Assembly: GCF_003286085.1 (NCBI RefSeq)
Contig: NW_020825327.1
Coordinates: forward strand, 1,550,001-1,614,000
Origin: Drosophila persimilis
Lineage: Eukaryota; Arthropoda; Insecta; Diptera; Drosophilidae
Reading direction: 5' to 3'
Length of the DNA: 64,000 bases
Shown piece after piece: positions 1-8,456 of the stretch (positions are counted from its first letter, which is position 1; every line of letters starts with the position of its first letter). The translations under genes and the position numbers were made by a program. Under the pieces are notes generated by a model that searched no databases, was not told the DNA's origin, and worked only from the letters and a program-made list of their open reading frames with translations.

Positions 1-29
1 GACACAAGAATCAAAAAATGTTCCAAGAG
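1..29 (-). pseudogene. CR1-like ORF2 endonuclease fragment (downstream part)
   Basis: These bases continue, on the minus strand, the reading frame of the endonuclease fragment at 5061-5858. Joining the two across the inserted element gives an uninterrupted frame. Positions 25-29 read AAGAG, and the same five bases occur at 5061-5065, so this is the left target-site duplication of the BEL-like element that interrupts the CR1-like sequence. Confidence 0.6.
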
Positions 30-150
30 TGAAAATTCGGAAGAGTTTTTTCCAAAACAAACGTTATGATGACTCCGGTCCAGCGGGCTCTAGTTTCGGT
101 TTTTTACGTTAAATTGTCAGGTAATTTATGACTAAAAAAAACAAGTGCTC
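30..150 (-). repeat. Partial 3' LTR of element A1
   Basis: Matches 4761-4881 almost base for base, starting with TGAAAATTCGG, and stops at ACAAGTGCTCG, where RNase H-side coding sequence begins. The other ~180 bp of the LTR are deleted. The join shows little or no microhomology beyond a base or two. Confidence 0.85.
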
Positions 151-1972
151 GCTTGCTTCCTTGTAGGAACCGGCTTACATTTGCCATAATCCGAAGCAAT
201 TTCTCAAAAGAAGAGCATCTTTCAATCAACTCGTTGAACTCATTGGCCTGACACTTTGCCACTGAATGTGTTGCCAAACACTTCTTGTTTTCCGACCGTT
301 CCATTTCTGGGGACAACTCAACCTGATGTAGACATGGCCACTCCTCAGAATTCCTGAGCAGAAATTGGGGACCATCAGTCCACAATGAACACGTTACACC
401 GTCTACGTCTGTGCCACGTGACACCAAATCGGCTGGGTTTTGCTCAGTAGGAACGTGCCGCCAAGTCACACCGCTTGACGATTCCTGGATTTCAGCAACC
501 CTATTGGCCACAAACGTTGCGAGCGTGGCTGGATCCCTTTCCAGCCAGTACAAGGTGACTTGGGAGTCCGACCAAAAGTTCACACTTTCGATCATGAACT
601 TGTCCAGGAGCGGTTTTACTTGAGCCCATAAAGTGGATAACAGGAGTGCTGCGCACAATTCGAGTCATGGAATCGATTTCGTTTTGAGAGGAGCTACTCG
701 AGACTTTGCGGTAAGAAGCTTAGACACGACATTTTTACCATCACTGGTACGGATGTAAGTGCAGCATCCGTACGCTTCACCTGATGCGTCTGCGAATCCG
801 TGAATCTGAACGCTTTTATGCGTGGGAAGGCCAATGTAGCGAGGTATGGTTATCTTGTCTAATTCAAACAAATTTAGCTTGAAGTGGTTCCAACTCATGT
901 GCAAACTCATGGGAACCGACTCGTCCCAATCCAACTTTTGCCGCCACAATTGCTCCAGCAATATTTTTGCCCTCGTTATTAAGGGACATAATAACCCTAA
1001 TGGGTCGAACAATCGGGACGCAACTGACAAAATGTTTCGCTTTGTAGGGGTCAATGAATCAAATGAGTCATCTAAATGATAATGGAACAAATCATTTTGC
1101 GGATTCCATCTAATTCCGAGCGTTTTAACAGACGACGAAGGATCAAACTGCAGCGATTTCTCCTGGCCACTATCGGACAGCAGCTGGGGATGATTTGACG
1201 CCCACTTGGCCAACTTAAAACCCCCGGATTCTAAGACCTCACACACTTCCAGCCGAATACGTTCTAAATCTTCCAGACTGTTTGCTCCAGTAAGCATATC
1301 ATCGACGTAAAAGTCACTTTTTATGACTTGTGATGCAATAGGATGGGACTCAGCATAAACGTCTGCCAATTCAACGAGACAGTGGATGGCCAGAAATGGA
1401 GCTGAGGCTGTCCCATAAGTAACCGTATTCAGGCGATACGTTTGAACATCTACATTTGCCTTATCCCTCCACTGAATCAATTGGAAATTTCGGTCTTCTT
1501 CGGCGACCTGAACTTGCCTATACATTTTGGAGATGTCAGCTGTGAGCGCAAAACGATTTAATCGAAATCGGGCAAGAGTTGCGTAAAGCTCCCTCTGAAT
1601 AGTTGCACCCACCATCAAAGTCTCATTTAATGAGATTGAAGTCGATGTTTTGCTCGATGCATCGAAAACGACGCGTAGCTTGGTGGTTTTACTATCAGGT
1701 CTCAGGACACATTGATGTGGAATGTAGTAATGGCATCCTGGAGGAGTGCCTGGAAGCAATGACATGTGGCCAAGGATGAGATACTCTTTCATAAACTCCA
1801 TATACAGATCATGCAAATACTGATCTCGTGCAAGTCTGCGTTCTAGGGATAGAATGCGGCGTTTTGCCGTCTCGAACGAGAAACCCAACACGTTGGGATT
1901 TATTTTAAATGGCAGCCCAACTTCAAAACGACCCGATTCGAGCCTGCGTAAAGTCTGCTTAAAGTTTTGTTC
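104..1972 (-). pseudogene. Element A1 pol: reverse transcriptase and RNase H, integrase deleted
   Basis: Minus-strand pol continuing in frame from the gag-protease frame. An in-frame TGA separates the protease part (ending at 1973) from the RT, and another separates 665 from 658 just upstream of the RNase H region; otherwise the frame is open from 1972 down to about 150. The RT catalytic box reads FYVDD (YVDD at 1298-1309). The RNase H part shows a WSDSQV motif and a TEQNPADLVSRG motif characteristic of BEL/Pao pol. Coding then runs into LTR sequence, so no integrase follows. The reverse transcriptase would be made only by readthrough of the TGA, so the copy is non-autonomous at best. Confidence 0.8.
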
Positions 1973-3523
1973 TCAAGCCAATTGTTCAGCTGTATATACA
2001 GCCTTCGACTTCTCTGGGACCTGTTCCAATTCCCAAAAGCGCTCCACCAGAGAGTCGAGAGAACAATGATCGCTACCAACAGCGATATTGCATACAGCAT
2101 CCTGTGCTGATGACTTATATTTTCCTGATACAATCCATCCCAACAATGTTTTCTGGATTGTTGGATGTTCGGAACTTGCCTTTAATTGGCCTACACACAT
2201 TAACTCAAAAAAGGTTTCTGCCCCTATCAATAAGTCAACCTTAGCAGGCTTGTAAAACTGCGGGTCTGCCATCTGCAGGTTTGCTGGTATCTTCCATTGG
2301 GCGAAATTGACAACATGATCGGGTTGGTATGTGGAAATCGACCTTAACACCCAAAAATCGGAATCAAATTTGTGATCGTTGATACGAGATTGGACAGAAG
2401 TATGAAGCTTTATGACGGACGAGTTTTTTCCAACAGTTGTGATATTAAGGCACGACTCATCACGGCGCAATCGTAAGCGCTGGGCTAGATCCTCGGATAT
2501 AAAATTAATTTGGGAGCCGGAATCTAGAAGTGCCCGTGCATACTGAAATTGTCCGGACCGATCTTGCACCTTTACAACACCGGTAGCAAGAATAACCTGG
2601 TCAGCACTAGCAACGTGACTAGAATAAGCTGTCTGAGGCTCAGACGATGACGAATGTTCTACTGGCACAGAACTAGGCCCATTTTTCTGTGGCTCAACCC
2701 CGTATCGATGAAGCAGAGTGTTATGGGGCTTAGAGCACACTCGACATTTTGCTGTCTTGCACCTCGTCACTGTATGACCTGGCTTCAAACAATTTATGCA
2801 CAGTCGGAGTTGCTTGGTGATATCGAACCGTTGAAGAACAGGAAGAGCACTAAACGATTGACAATTGCTTATGGTATGATTCCCCGCGTGGCAAAAGCTA
2901 CATTTCGAATCAGCTCGCCTATCCGTCTTTGCACATGAAAATGACGATTTAGTGGGTCCTTTACTTGTCTCTTGTTTAGTTTTACCCTTATTCCGTGTTG
3001 ACTCTTCGGCAGCTAGATGCTGATAGCGCCGATTCAGCTGGGCTGCGCACTCGGACCAAGACGGTAGCTTATCGTAATCCAGTTGCTCTTCGAACCGAGA
3101 CTTCGTTGTGGGATCTACTTTAGACAGCGCTATGTGAATTAGCATCGCGCTATATTTGTCTTTTTCACTTCCTAACGACTGCAGAGAAGAATATATGGCT
3201 GACACCGTCTCAATCAGGGATCTAAGGCATGAAGCAGAAGCTTTTGTCGTGCTGGGAATGTCAAACAACTGCGAAACAGTATCAGAAAAGATCAAATATT
3301 TTTTGTCGTAAACCTCCTTCAAACTATCAAGAGCCTTCTCATAATTTTCTGCAGAGATCTGAAACGCCTTCACTGTTCCCAATGCATCGTCAACGAGACA
3401 CGACAGTAAGTGGTTGAATTTTTCCACATTTGATAATATTGGGTCGTTATGCACCAAACTCTCGAAAAGGCTTATAAAGTTTTTAAATTCAGCATGTTTT
3501 CCACTAAACTTGGGGAGATTCAT
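1973..3523 (-). CDS. Element A1 gag C-terminal part and aspartic protease
   Basis: 516 codons. The N-terminal half carries the BEL-type capsid motif [14 protein letters not shown], followed by CCHC-type knuckles (CSFCHAGNHTISNC, CINCLKPGHTVTRC, CRVCSKPHNTLLH). The retropepsin active site LLDSGSQ lies near 2505-2525. The ATG at 3521-3523 overlaps the stop of the upstream gag frame in the sequence CTAAAATGA. Related elements in this window carry these regions as one frame, so the split is either an old one-base deletion or a frameshift site. The region ends at a TGA just before the RT. Confidence 0.8.
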   Translation of the reverse strand: MNLPKFSGKHAEFKNFISLFESLVHNDPILSNVEKFNHLLSCLVDDALGTVKAFQISAENYEKALDSLKEVYDKKYLIFSDTVSQLFDIPSTTKASASCLRSLIETVSAIYSSLQSLGSEKDKYSAMLIHIALSKVDPTTKSRFEEQLDYDKLPSWSECAAQLNRRYQHLAAEESTRNKGKTKQETSKGPTKSSFSCAKTDRRADSKCSFCHAGNHTISNCQSFSALPVLQRFDITKQLRLCINCLKPGHTVTRCKTAKCRVCSKPHNTLLHRYGVEPQKNGPSSVPVEHSSSSEPQTAYSSHVASADQVILATGVVKVQDRSGQFQYARALLDSGSQINFISEDLAQRLRLRRDESCLNITTVGKNSSVIKLHTSVQSRINDHKFDSDFWVLRSISTYQPDHVVNFAQWKIPANLQMADPQFYKPAKVDLLIGAETFFELMCVGQLKASSEHPTIQKTLLGWIVSGKYKSSAQDAVCNIAVGSDHCSLDSLVERFWELEQVPEKSKAVYTAEQLA

Positions 3524-3957
3524 TTTAGGCTACTCCTATCCCTCCTCTGTATTCGCTGAGTTTCGGGTTCTTTAAGTGCAGACATGTACAGAGCCTTTGT
3601 GGTAACACACATATCATCGACCGATGCTCGTAGATCGTTGTTGGGATTTAAACAATCCACGTCTGCCTGTATATCCATCAACTTTTCACAATAATTTTCG
3701 TTCAGCTCGAGTCTGCATTTAATTTGAAGAGAGTCGAACGAAATAGTTTTTTCCTCAACGGCCGTTCGCACACGCCTTAGATCGCCCATCACCCTATCGT
3801 GTCTTTGCATTGCTGTTGCTAACTTTTGCAGGACTTTTGGACCCCCTCCTTCTTTCGAACCTCGTTCCCTGGTAACAATTTCCCTTTCCTTTTCACTCAT
3901 TCTGCCGCTTTCTCTTAATTCAAGAGGGTCGGAAATGAATGCACTGGGTTTAGACAA
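3520..3957 (-). CDS. Element A1 gag N-terminal part
   Basis: 145 codons, highly charged, starting MSKPSAF. The C-terminal half looks helical and matches in position the N-terminal gag segment of the other BEL elements here. The stop codon overlaps the start of the next frame by four bases (ATGA on the coding strand). The same arrangement is conserved in copy A2 (37928-38365), which differs by only a few substitutions. Gag would assemble particles in the cytoplasm; function is inferred from position and length only. Confidence 0.65.
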   Translation of the reverse strand: MSKPSAFISDPLELRESGRMSEKEREIVTRERGSKEGGGPKVLQKLATAMQRHDRVMGDLRRVRTAVEEKTISFDSLQIKCRLELNENYCEKLMDIQADVDCLNPNNDLRASVDDMCVTTKALYMSALKEPETQRIQRRDRSSLK

Positions 3958-4741
3958 TGGCTAACCGAAATACTGTAGGGTATGCAAAAAACTATAAAAG
4001 AACGCGAAATTTCCACAAAAATCTGTATCGGCTTCAATAGATAAATGGTCAACGGCAGCAACGGAAAAGTTGACAATTATCATGCCAATGTACACATCAA
4101 ATGTTTTCCAAAAAACTATGTATCGGCATCAAAGGGTTAACGCAGCGAAACAAACACAAATTATGTTGCCAATGCACACAACCAAACGCAGCCAAATTAT
4201 GGACAATTTGGCGCAACGATAGCGTTACCGAAGTAAAGGCAGCACCAATAAGCGGTACTTCGCAAAAGAGAATTGAAAACAGCGGCAATGACCAGAGCGT
4301 CTGATTAGCAAGTACCGTAAACCCTCATCAATTTGCTTCAATCCACCAATATTCCGCATATAATAAATATTTTATGTTGCTGGCTGTTCACTTTGGTTTA
4401 TTTTATTGCTTTGTGTTTTATTTAATTGGTATTCCAATTCAACGAGGTGCCAATGAAATTGAGATCAGTGGCCAAATAGAGAAACACAGCGCACAAAATG
4501 GTGGCTTGGTTCTAGCACTCAGTTTTTTTTCGCACTAAATACCTGAGAATTAGGCATAGATTGGCCGAACACTTTCCTTTTTTGTCGAGTAAAGATGAAT
4601 CCAATTTGTCGCACAAAACCAGCCAGCTAGAGCTCTATTCGCAACAGAACAAAAAAACCAATGACTTGTGCCGAGACAACGAAGATGCACTGTAGGTCAC
4701 TGGTTTGTCGTGCGAATTTCCACGAAAAACTGGATGCCGAT
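3958..4741 (-). other. 5' untranslated leader of element A1
   Basis: About 780 bp between the primer binding site and gag, with no convincing coding capacity. It is AT-rich and almost identical to 38366-39001 in copy A2, except that A1 has an extra 155 bp between two GCACT pentamers (4532 and 4687). Short open frames on both strands here have no recognisable motifs. Confidence 0.6.
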
Positions 4742-4759
4742 GTCCCTGCTCGGGCGCCA
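4742..4759 (-). other. Primer binding site of element A1 (lysine-tRNA type)
   Basis: On the minus strand the 18 bases one base inside the 5' LTR read TGGCGCCCGAGCAGGGAC. This starts with the TGG complementary to a tRNA CCA end and differs at one position from the well-known lysine-type primer site. The tRNA assignment is inference. Confidence 0.6.
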
Positions 4760-4760
4760 A

Positions 4761-5060
4761 TGAAAATTCGGAAGAGTTTTTCCAAAACAAACGTTATGAT
4801 GACTCCGGTCCAGCGGGCTCTAGTTTCGGTTTTTTACGTTAAATTGTCAGGTAATTTATGACTAAAAAAAACAAGTGCTCGACTTCAAAGCATTTATTCG
4901 ACTGGTCGCAGCCAGAGATAGCAATAACTCCCCGACTCCACCGTCGAGCCGATCTTGAATGCGCAGAGAGCAGTACAAGAGCGCGGCGTGTGAGAGCAAA
5001 AGCTCTGCTCACAACATCGCACACGCTAAGATAGGGTAATCGAGATCGTCTGCTGCAACA
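4761..5060 (-). repeat. 5' LTR of element A1 (300 bp)
   Basis: On the minus strand it begins TGTTGCAGCAGACG and ends CCGAATTTTCA. The ends are fixed by the AAGAG duplication on the right, the primer site on the left, and the same limits in copy A2 (39021-39320). Transcription of the element should start within it. Confidence 0.85.
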
Positions 5061-5858
5061 AAGAGCATTGTACAAAATGTTTGCGCCTTTTATGACTTCA
5101 ATGCACAAGTACAAAGCGGACCAATCAAAATCCCTAATGAGTTTATTAAGCTTCGTAAACTCGGCTTTACCAAAGCAACGGACACATTCAGGTAGCCTAC
5201 TCGACCGATCCAATACAGTTGGTCCTATATCTAGCGACACTTCGAAAGTAGGATGGTAGGCGTCTTCAGGTATAGTGAGCGGAAGGGCTCGGGTTAACAA
5301 CACTAAGGTCGGATCCGATACAAAGCACAGATCAAGCAATCGACCCAAGGAATTTTTCACATGGTTGACTGGAGACAGGGACAGGTCAAGCAAGCCGTCA
5401 ACAAAGTCATGTCGTGACATGGGCACTAGGTTACTAGACTCGATTACCGAAGACCAAACAGTTCCTGGCAAGTTGAAGTCACTAAGAACTATCATATGAT
5501 CTTTATCTGCAATCAGAGACCCTCCTGCACGTCGAGACGAACGATCCTTTCTAAAAGTTGTGTACCGACCTGCCAAAACCTCGGAACTAGGAATGTCCGG
5601 CTTTAACCAGGTTTCAGTAAACACAATAACGTGGGAAGCAAATGCAACACTATCCCGGTAAAGAATGCTGAGCTAACTACGTAAGCCTTTAACATTCTGA
5701 TACGTTACTAAAAGAGAAGTTAGTTTTTTGGAGAGGTGGAAGCAGGACGAGAAGATGAGGAAGAGGAAGTGGAGGTTGAGGGTGGCACAATGGAATGATT
5801 TGTAAGAGTTATGGGGGTCTATGCTCTGGCCAAAATTTGGCGGAGCAAATGGTGTCAA
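5061..5858 (-). pseudogene. CR1-like non-LTR element ORF2, endonuclease domain
   Basis: The minus-strand frame shows the order expected for a CR1-clade apurinic endonuclease: YQNVKGLR, then TETWLKP, then a DFNLPG stretch and an LDLCF stretch. There is an in-frame TAG at 5673-5675 and probable loss of codons after the GGSLI segment. Element A1 is inserted downstream in the domain, and the frame resumes at 1-29. No RT part is visible in the window for this copy because it would lie beyond position 1. It is a dead fragment. Confidence 0.7.
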
Positions 5859-6275
5859 ATTCAGTTGGGGAGATGCTTATCTTAAACGAGGATATCTCCC
5901 TGGCATAAGAGAAGTTAAATTTCTCCACCTTAAGCCCACGGCTTTTATTTTGCTTTGACTGACTTTGACGGAGACTGATTCAGTTGTTGCAGACTGCCAA
6001 ATTGAGACTCCATGGCTAGGAGCCGATCGTGCGCCCTTCCGAGTCTGGCTCATAAATATGACCATGTCAGTCTCAACCGCACGGCATGCAACGATAGTGG
6101 AAGCCATTACGTTTTGATATGGCATCGCCCACGGGGCCCGAAAACCCAACGCATTTTTCGTGCACTACGCTATCGCAGAGCCAGCAGGGGATACTCAGCT
6201 GATCATGATTTTTTGGCACACACAACAGAAAACTCCATAATAAAAAATTTGAACAAAATTAAAATCAAATAATAT
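5859..6275 (-). other. Probable upstream region of the CR1-like element, including a possible ORF1 end
   Basis: A 90-codon minus-strand frame (5877-6149) lies upstream of the endonuclease, where the C-terminal end of ORF1 would sit. I recognise no zinc knuckle or esterase motif in it, so the assignment rests on position alone. Confidence 0.3.
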
Positions 6276-6700
6276 TTCAAAACAAATGGCTATCAAACCA
6301 GTGTGCCAGACAAACGCTAATAGGAGGAGAGGAGAACAGTTGCAGCAGCAGCTAATGAGAAAGAGAGAGGTACTGAACAGAAAGTTGACAGCGAGAGAGA
6401 ACGAACAGTTATTGAAGTTGAGGTGATAACAAGAGAGTGATAAAACAACAAAAGCTACAAGACGAGAGCTGTAATGCAATGTGATGCGTACTCACGGCAA
6501 CAACAAAAACACGACAAGCCGACGCCGAAAAAATTGAAGTTAAATAAATACGGTTTAAACACAAATCAAAAGGCATGCACTCGCGGAATATAATAGATTT
6601 CCAGATTGTAGGCTGGTTAGGAAGTTAATTAAAGTCTATTTATGAAAACACCGGTTGTTTATGCAAAACAAAGGGAAAATATGCGGAGCGCACAACAAAA
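6276..6700. other. No gene seen; purine-rich spacer
   Basis: Around 6300-6480 the + strand is rich in AG runs such as AGAAAGAGAGAGG and GCGAGAGAGAACG; the rest is AT-rich. No reading frame with recognisable motifs and no LTR termini could be placed. Confidence 0.4.
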
Positions 6701-7437
6701 ATGCGTCTGATCTACGAAAGAGAACGGAGTTTTGAAATGATCTTAATTGTCAACAAAGCTTCCTCAGGGTCACAAATCTTGCGGACAATAAGCTATTGCT
6801 TTCGCTTTGTACATCGACGCGCGTCATTGTTTTTATCGTCAGAGAGGCTTCAATATGCCCGCTTTAGGGTAATCAAACATGTCCAGATGGAGTTCTTCCA
6901 AGTTGAGTACAAACAGCTGACCACTGGACAAGCACTTTCTCAAAAATCCAAGTTTATTCCCTACACTCCATTTGTTGACGCATTGGCAATTCGATGGCAA
7001 CCTATTATGTAAAACATCCCACCCTTCTTCGAAAGGAATCACCAGGCGCTGTTTTACTAGCTAGACACCAGCACGTCACATCGCTTAACGCTGGAGTCGA
7101 ATTTATGTTCCAACGTTGAGACAGAATTATTGGATTCTTTGAGTTCGTAACGTAGTCCGCAAAATTGTATTCAACTGCAAGCCAAGGTTCAAGGATTCTG
7201 GAAAACTTTGCTTCCTTGCAACCTCGCACGAACTGGCAGCAGCAGTCCAACAACATAGCCGTGGACACTCTTGTGGTACTGAAGGAGACGAATCAACCGC
7301 CTAGCAAGTGGCGTCCTGGGCGAATCACCGAAGTTTATCCTGGCCAAGACGAGAGGGTTCGAGTGGTCACCGTAAAAATAGCCCGAGGAGTTTATAAGAA
7401 ACCTATTACCAAACTTGCTGTGCTTCCCATGTTCTGA
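6701..7437 (+). pseudogene. BEL/Pao-like pol remnant: pre-integrase region and integrase C-terminus
   Basis: The + strand frame 6701-7012 carries the region that precedes the integrase zinc finger in BEL pol. The frame 7165-7437 ends with a typical integrase C-terminal tail: DTLVVLKETNQPPSKW, then GRITEVYPGQD, then KPITKLAVLP. The section between is frameshifted and lacks the catalytic core. The stop is followed at once by a polypurine tract and an LTR, so this is the 3' end of a + strand element unlike families A, B and C in sequence. Confidence 0.75.
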
Positions 7438-7446
7438 ACAGTCGTT

Positions 7447-7460
7447 CAGGGGGGCCGGTA
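7447..7460 (+). other. Polypurine tract region before the 3' LTR
   Basis: The run AGGGGGGCCGG directly precedes the LTR start TGTTGGG, the expected place for plus-strand DNA priming. Confidence 0.5.
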
Positions 7461-7914
7461 TGTTGGGAATTTAGCCTCGTAGTTTTAGTTCAATGTTCAT
7501 GTACATTACATCTGCCCTATTCAAATGCTCTTGATTGTATTACACCGCTTAAGTAACTATTTTTACGCGCATAGCTGTGTTGTTATTGCTTGTGTACAAA
7601 ACATAGCTGTAATGTTCTCACAAGTATAGCTAAAGGCCGCAGCTGCACACGCATACATCGATGTGCACCGTTTTGCATTGAACCGTCGCATCGCATGATG
7701 CGGATCCCTTTTGGCTCGACTTCTTTTGTGGAGTGGAAGTTAGTAGAAATTTCTAGATAAAACCAACCGCACGCATAGTTTGTTCCGCCGCATCATCGAC
7801 TCCCCCACTATTCATATACATTGTACATGTGTTTTACATATTGCCTTTTAATATAACCGCCAATATTAAATAACCAATATAAATAAATAAGCTCAATATT
7901 CAAAAGATTATACA
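7461..7914 (+). repeat. 3' LTR of a + strand BEL-like element
   Basis: Begins TGTTGGGAATTTAGCC just after the polypurine tract and plausibly ends TTATACA at 7914 (454 bp). The right border is less certain because no second LTR is present in the window and the 5' part of the element is missing. Confidence 0.55.
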
Positions 7915-7968
7915 GTCCACTAAGTCATGCGGCCACTAATGCGGCATAAACCGGAAAATATTTTGTAG

Positions 7969-8121
7969 ATTGTTCGGAAAATGTTTAAAGTCCAGAATGG
8001 GCAGCAGAAATTAAAGGACGAGCACCAGGAAACAAAGCGAGAGATACTCCAGCAAACTGCGAGCAGCCAATGCCAGTCTAACCTCCAAACAGAGCAATTT
8101 TTACGGGAGTCCAAAGTGTAA
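7969..8121 (+). pseudogene. Second copy of the small host gene's last exon
   Basis: An intron-acceptor-like sequence (ATATTTTGTAG, ending 7968) is followed by an open frame to TAA at 8119-8121, with an ATG at 7981 giving 46 codons. From the AAATTA at about 7997 onward the sequence is nearly identical to the 3' part of the minus-strand gene at 25952-26341, including its UTR and about 290 bp of downstream flank. The charged stretch DEHQETKREILQQ is probably coiled coil. Upstream of that point the two copies are unrelated, and the divergence falls exactly at an AG acceptor in the other copy. I do not recognise the family. It may be a truncated duplicate or the terminal exon of a rearranged gene. 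Confidence 0.4.
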
Positions 8122-8446
8122 TGTTTATATCACATATATGTATAGCTTTATTCTAGCCAATAAAAAAAGCCAATTTACAAATTTTAAACTGTTGAAATTT
8201 CACAATTTAGACCATAATATTGTTATTTTATATTCATCAGCTGCTTTTGATGGATGGTAGATGTTGGAAGGTTCTATTGATAATCGGGGTTTCACATCTG
8301 TCAAAAAATCTCACCATTCCCCGGGATGTGCTCAATGTGCAGAGCCTAATACAAATGTTTAATGTTACATGTTTAGAGTTCAACTATGGATAGTTAAACT
8401 GTGTAAAAATAGGAATGTACAAATCATAAAATTATCTGCTACTGGA
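7997..8446 (+). repeat. Left arm of an inverted segmental duplication (outer part)
   Basis: Positions 7997-8410 are the reverse complement of about 25661-26056, with only scattered substitutions. The match includes a polyadenylation-type AATAAA, the downstream block GGTTTCACATCTGTC, and the same junction with the 3' end of a CR1-like element (ACAGTTTAAC joined to TATTTTT). The arm continues through CR1 sequence at 8411-8446 and, beyond the inserted LINE, at 13230-13891. Confidence 0.8.
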
Positions 8447-8456
8447 AAAGACAAGG

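Larger units (their letters stand above)
30..5060 (-). mobile_element. BEL/Pao-like LTR retrotransposon A1, internally deleted
   Basis: Minus-strand LTR element flanked by the 5 bp duplication AAGAG (25-29 and 5061-5065). It has a complete 300 bp 5' LTR (4761-5060), a primer binding site, a long leader, gag, protease, reverse transcriptase and RNase H. Sequence then jumps at about 151 directly into the inner end of the 3' LTR (30-150), so the integrase, the 3' internal end and about half of the 3' LTR are gone. The domain order PR-RT-RH without an intervening integrase and the FYVDD form of the RT motif are typical of BEL/Pao. A second, shorter copy (A2) lies at 37873-39320. Confidence 0.85.

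Noticed and set aside
4101-4304. Short open frames on both strands in the A1 leader, repeated in A2
   Set aside because: They are mirror frames of the same conserved leader sequence and have no start context, motif or codon bias.
5061-5624. Endonuclease frame as a 261-codon intact gene extending into 4839-5060
   Set aside because: The last ~70 codons of that frame are read through the A1 LTR and are not part of the endonuclease.
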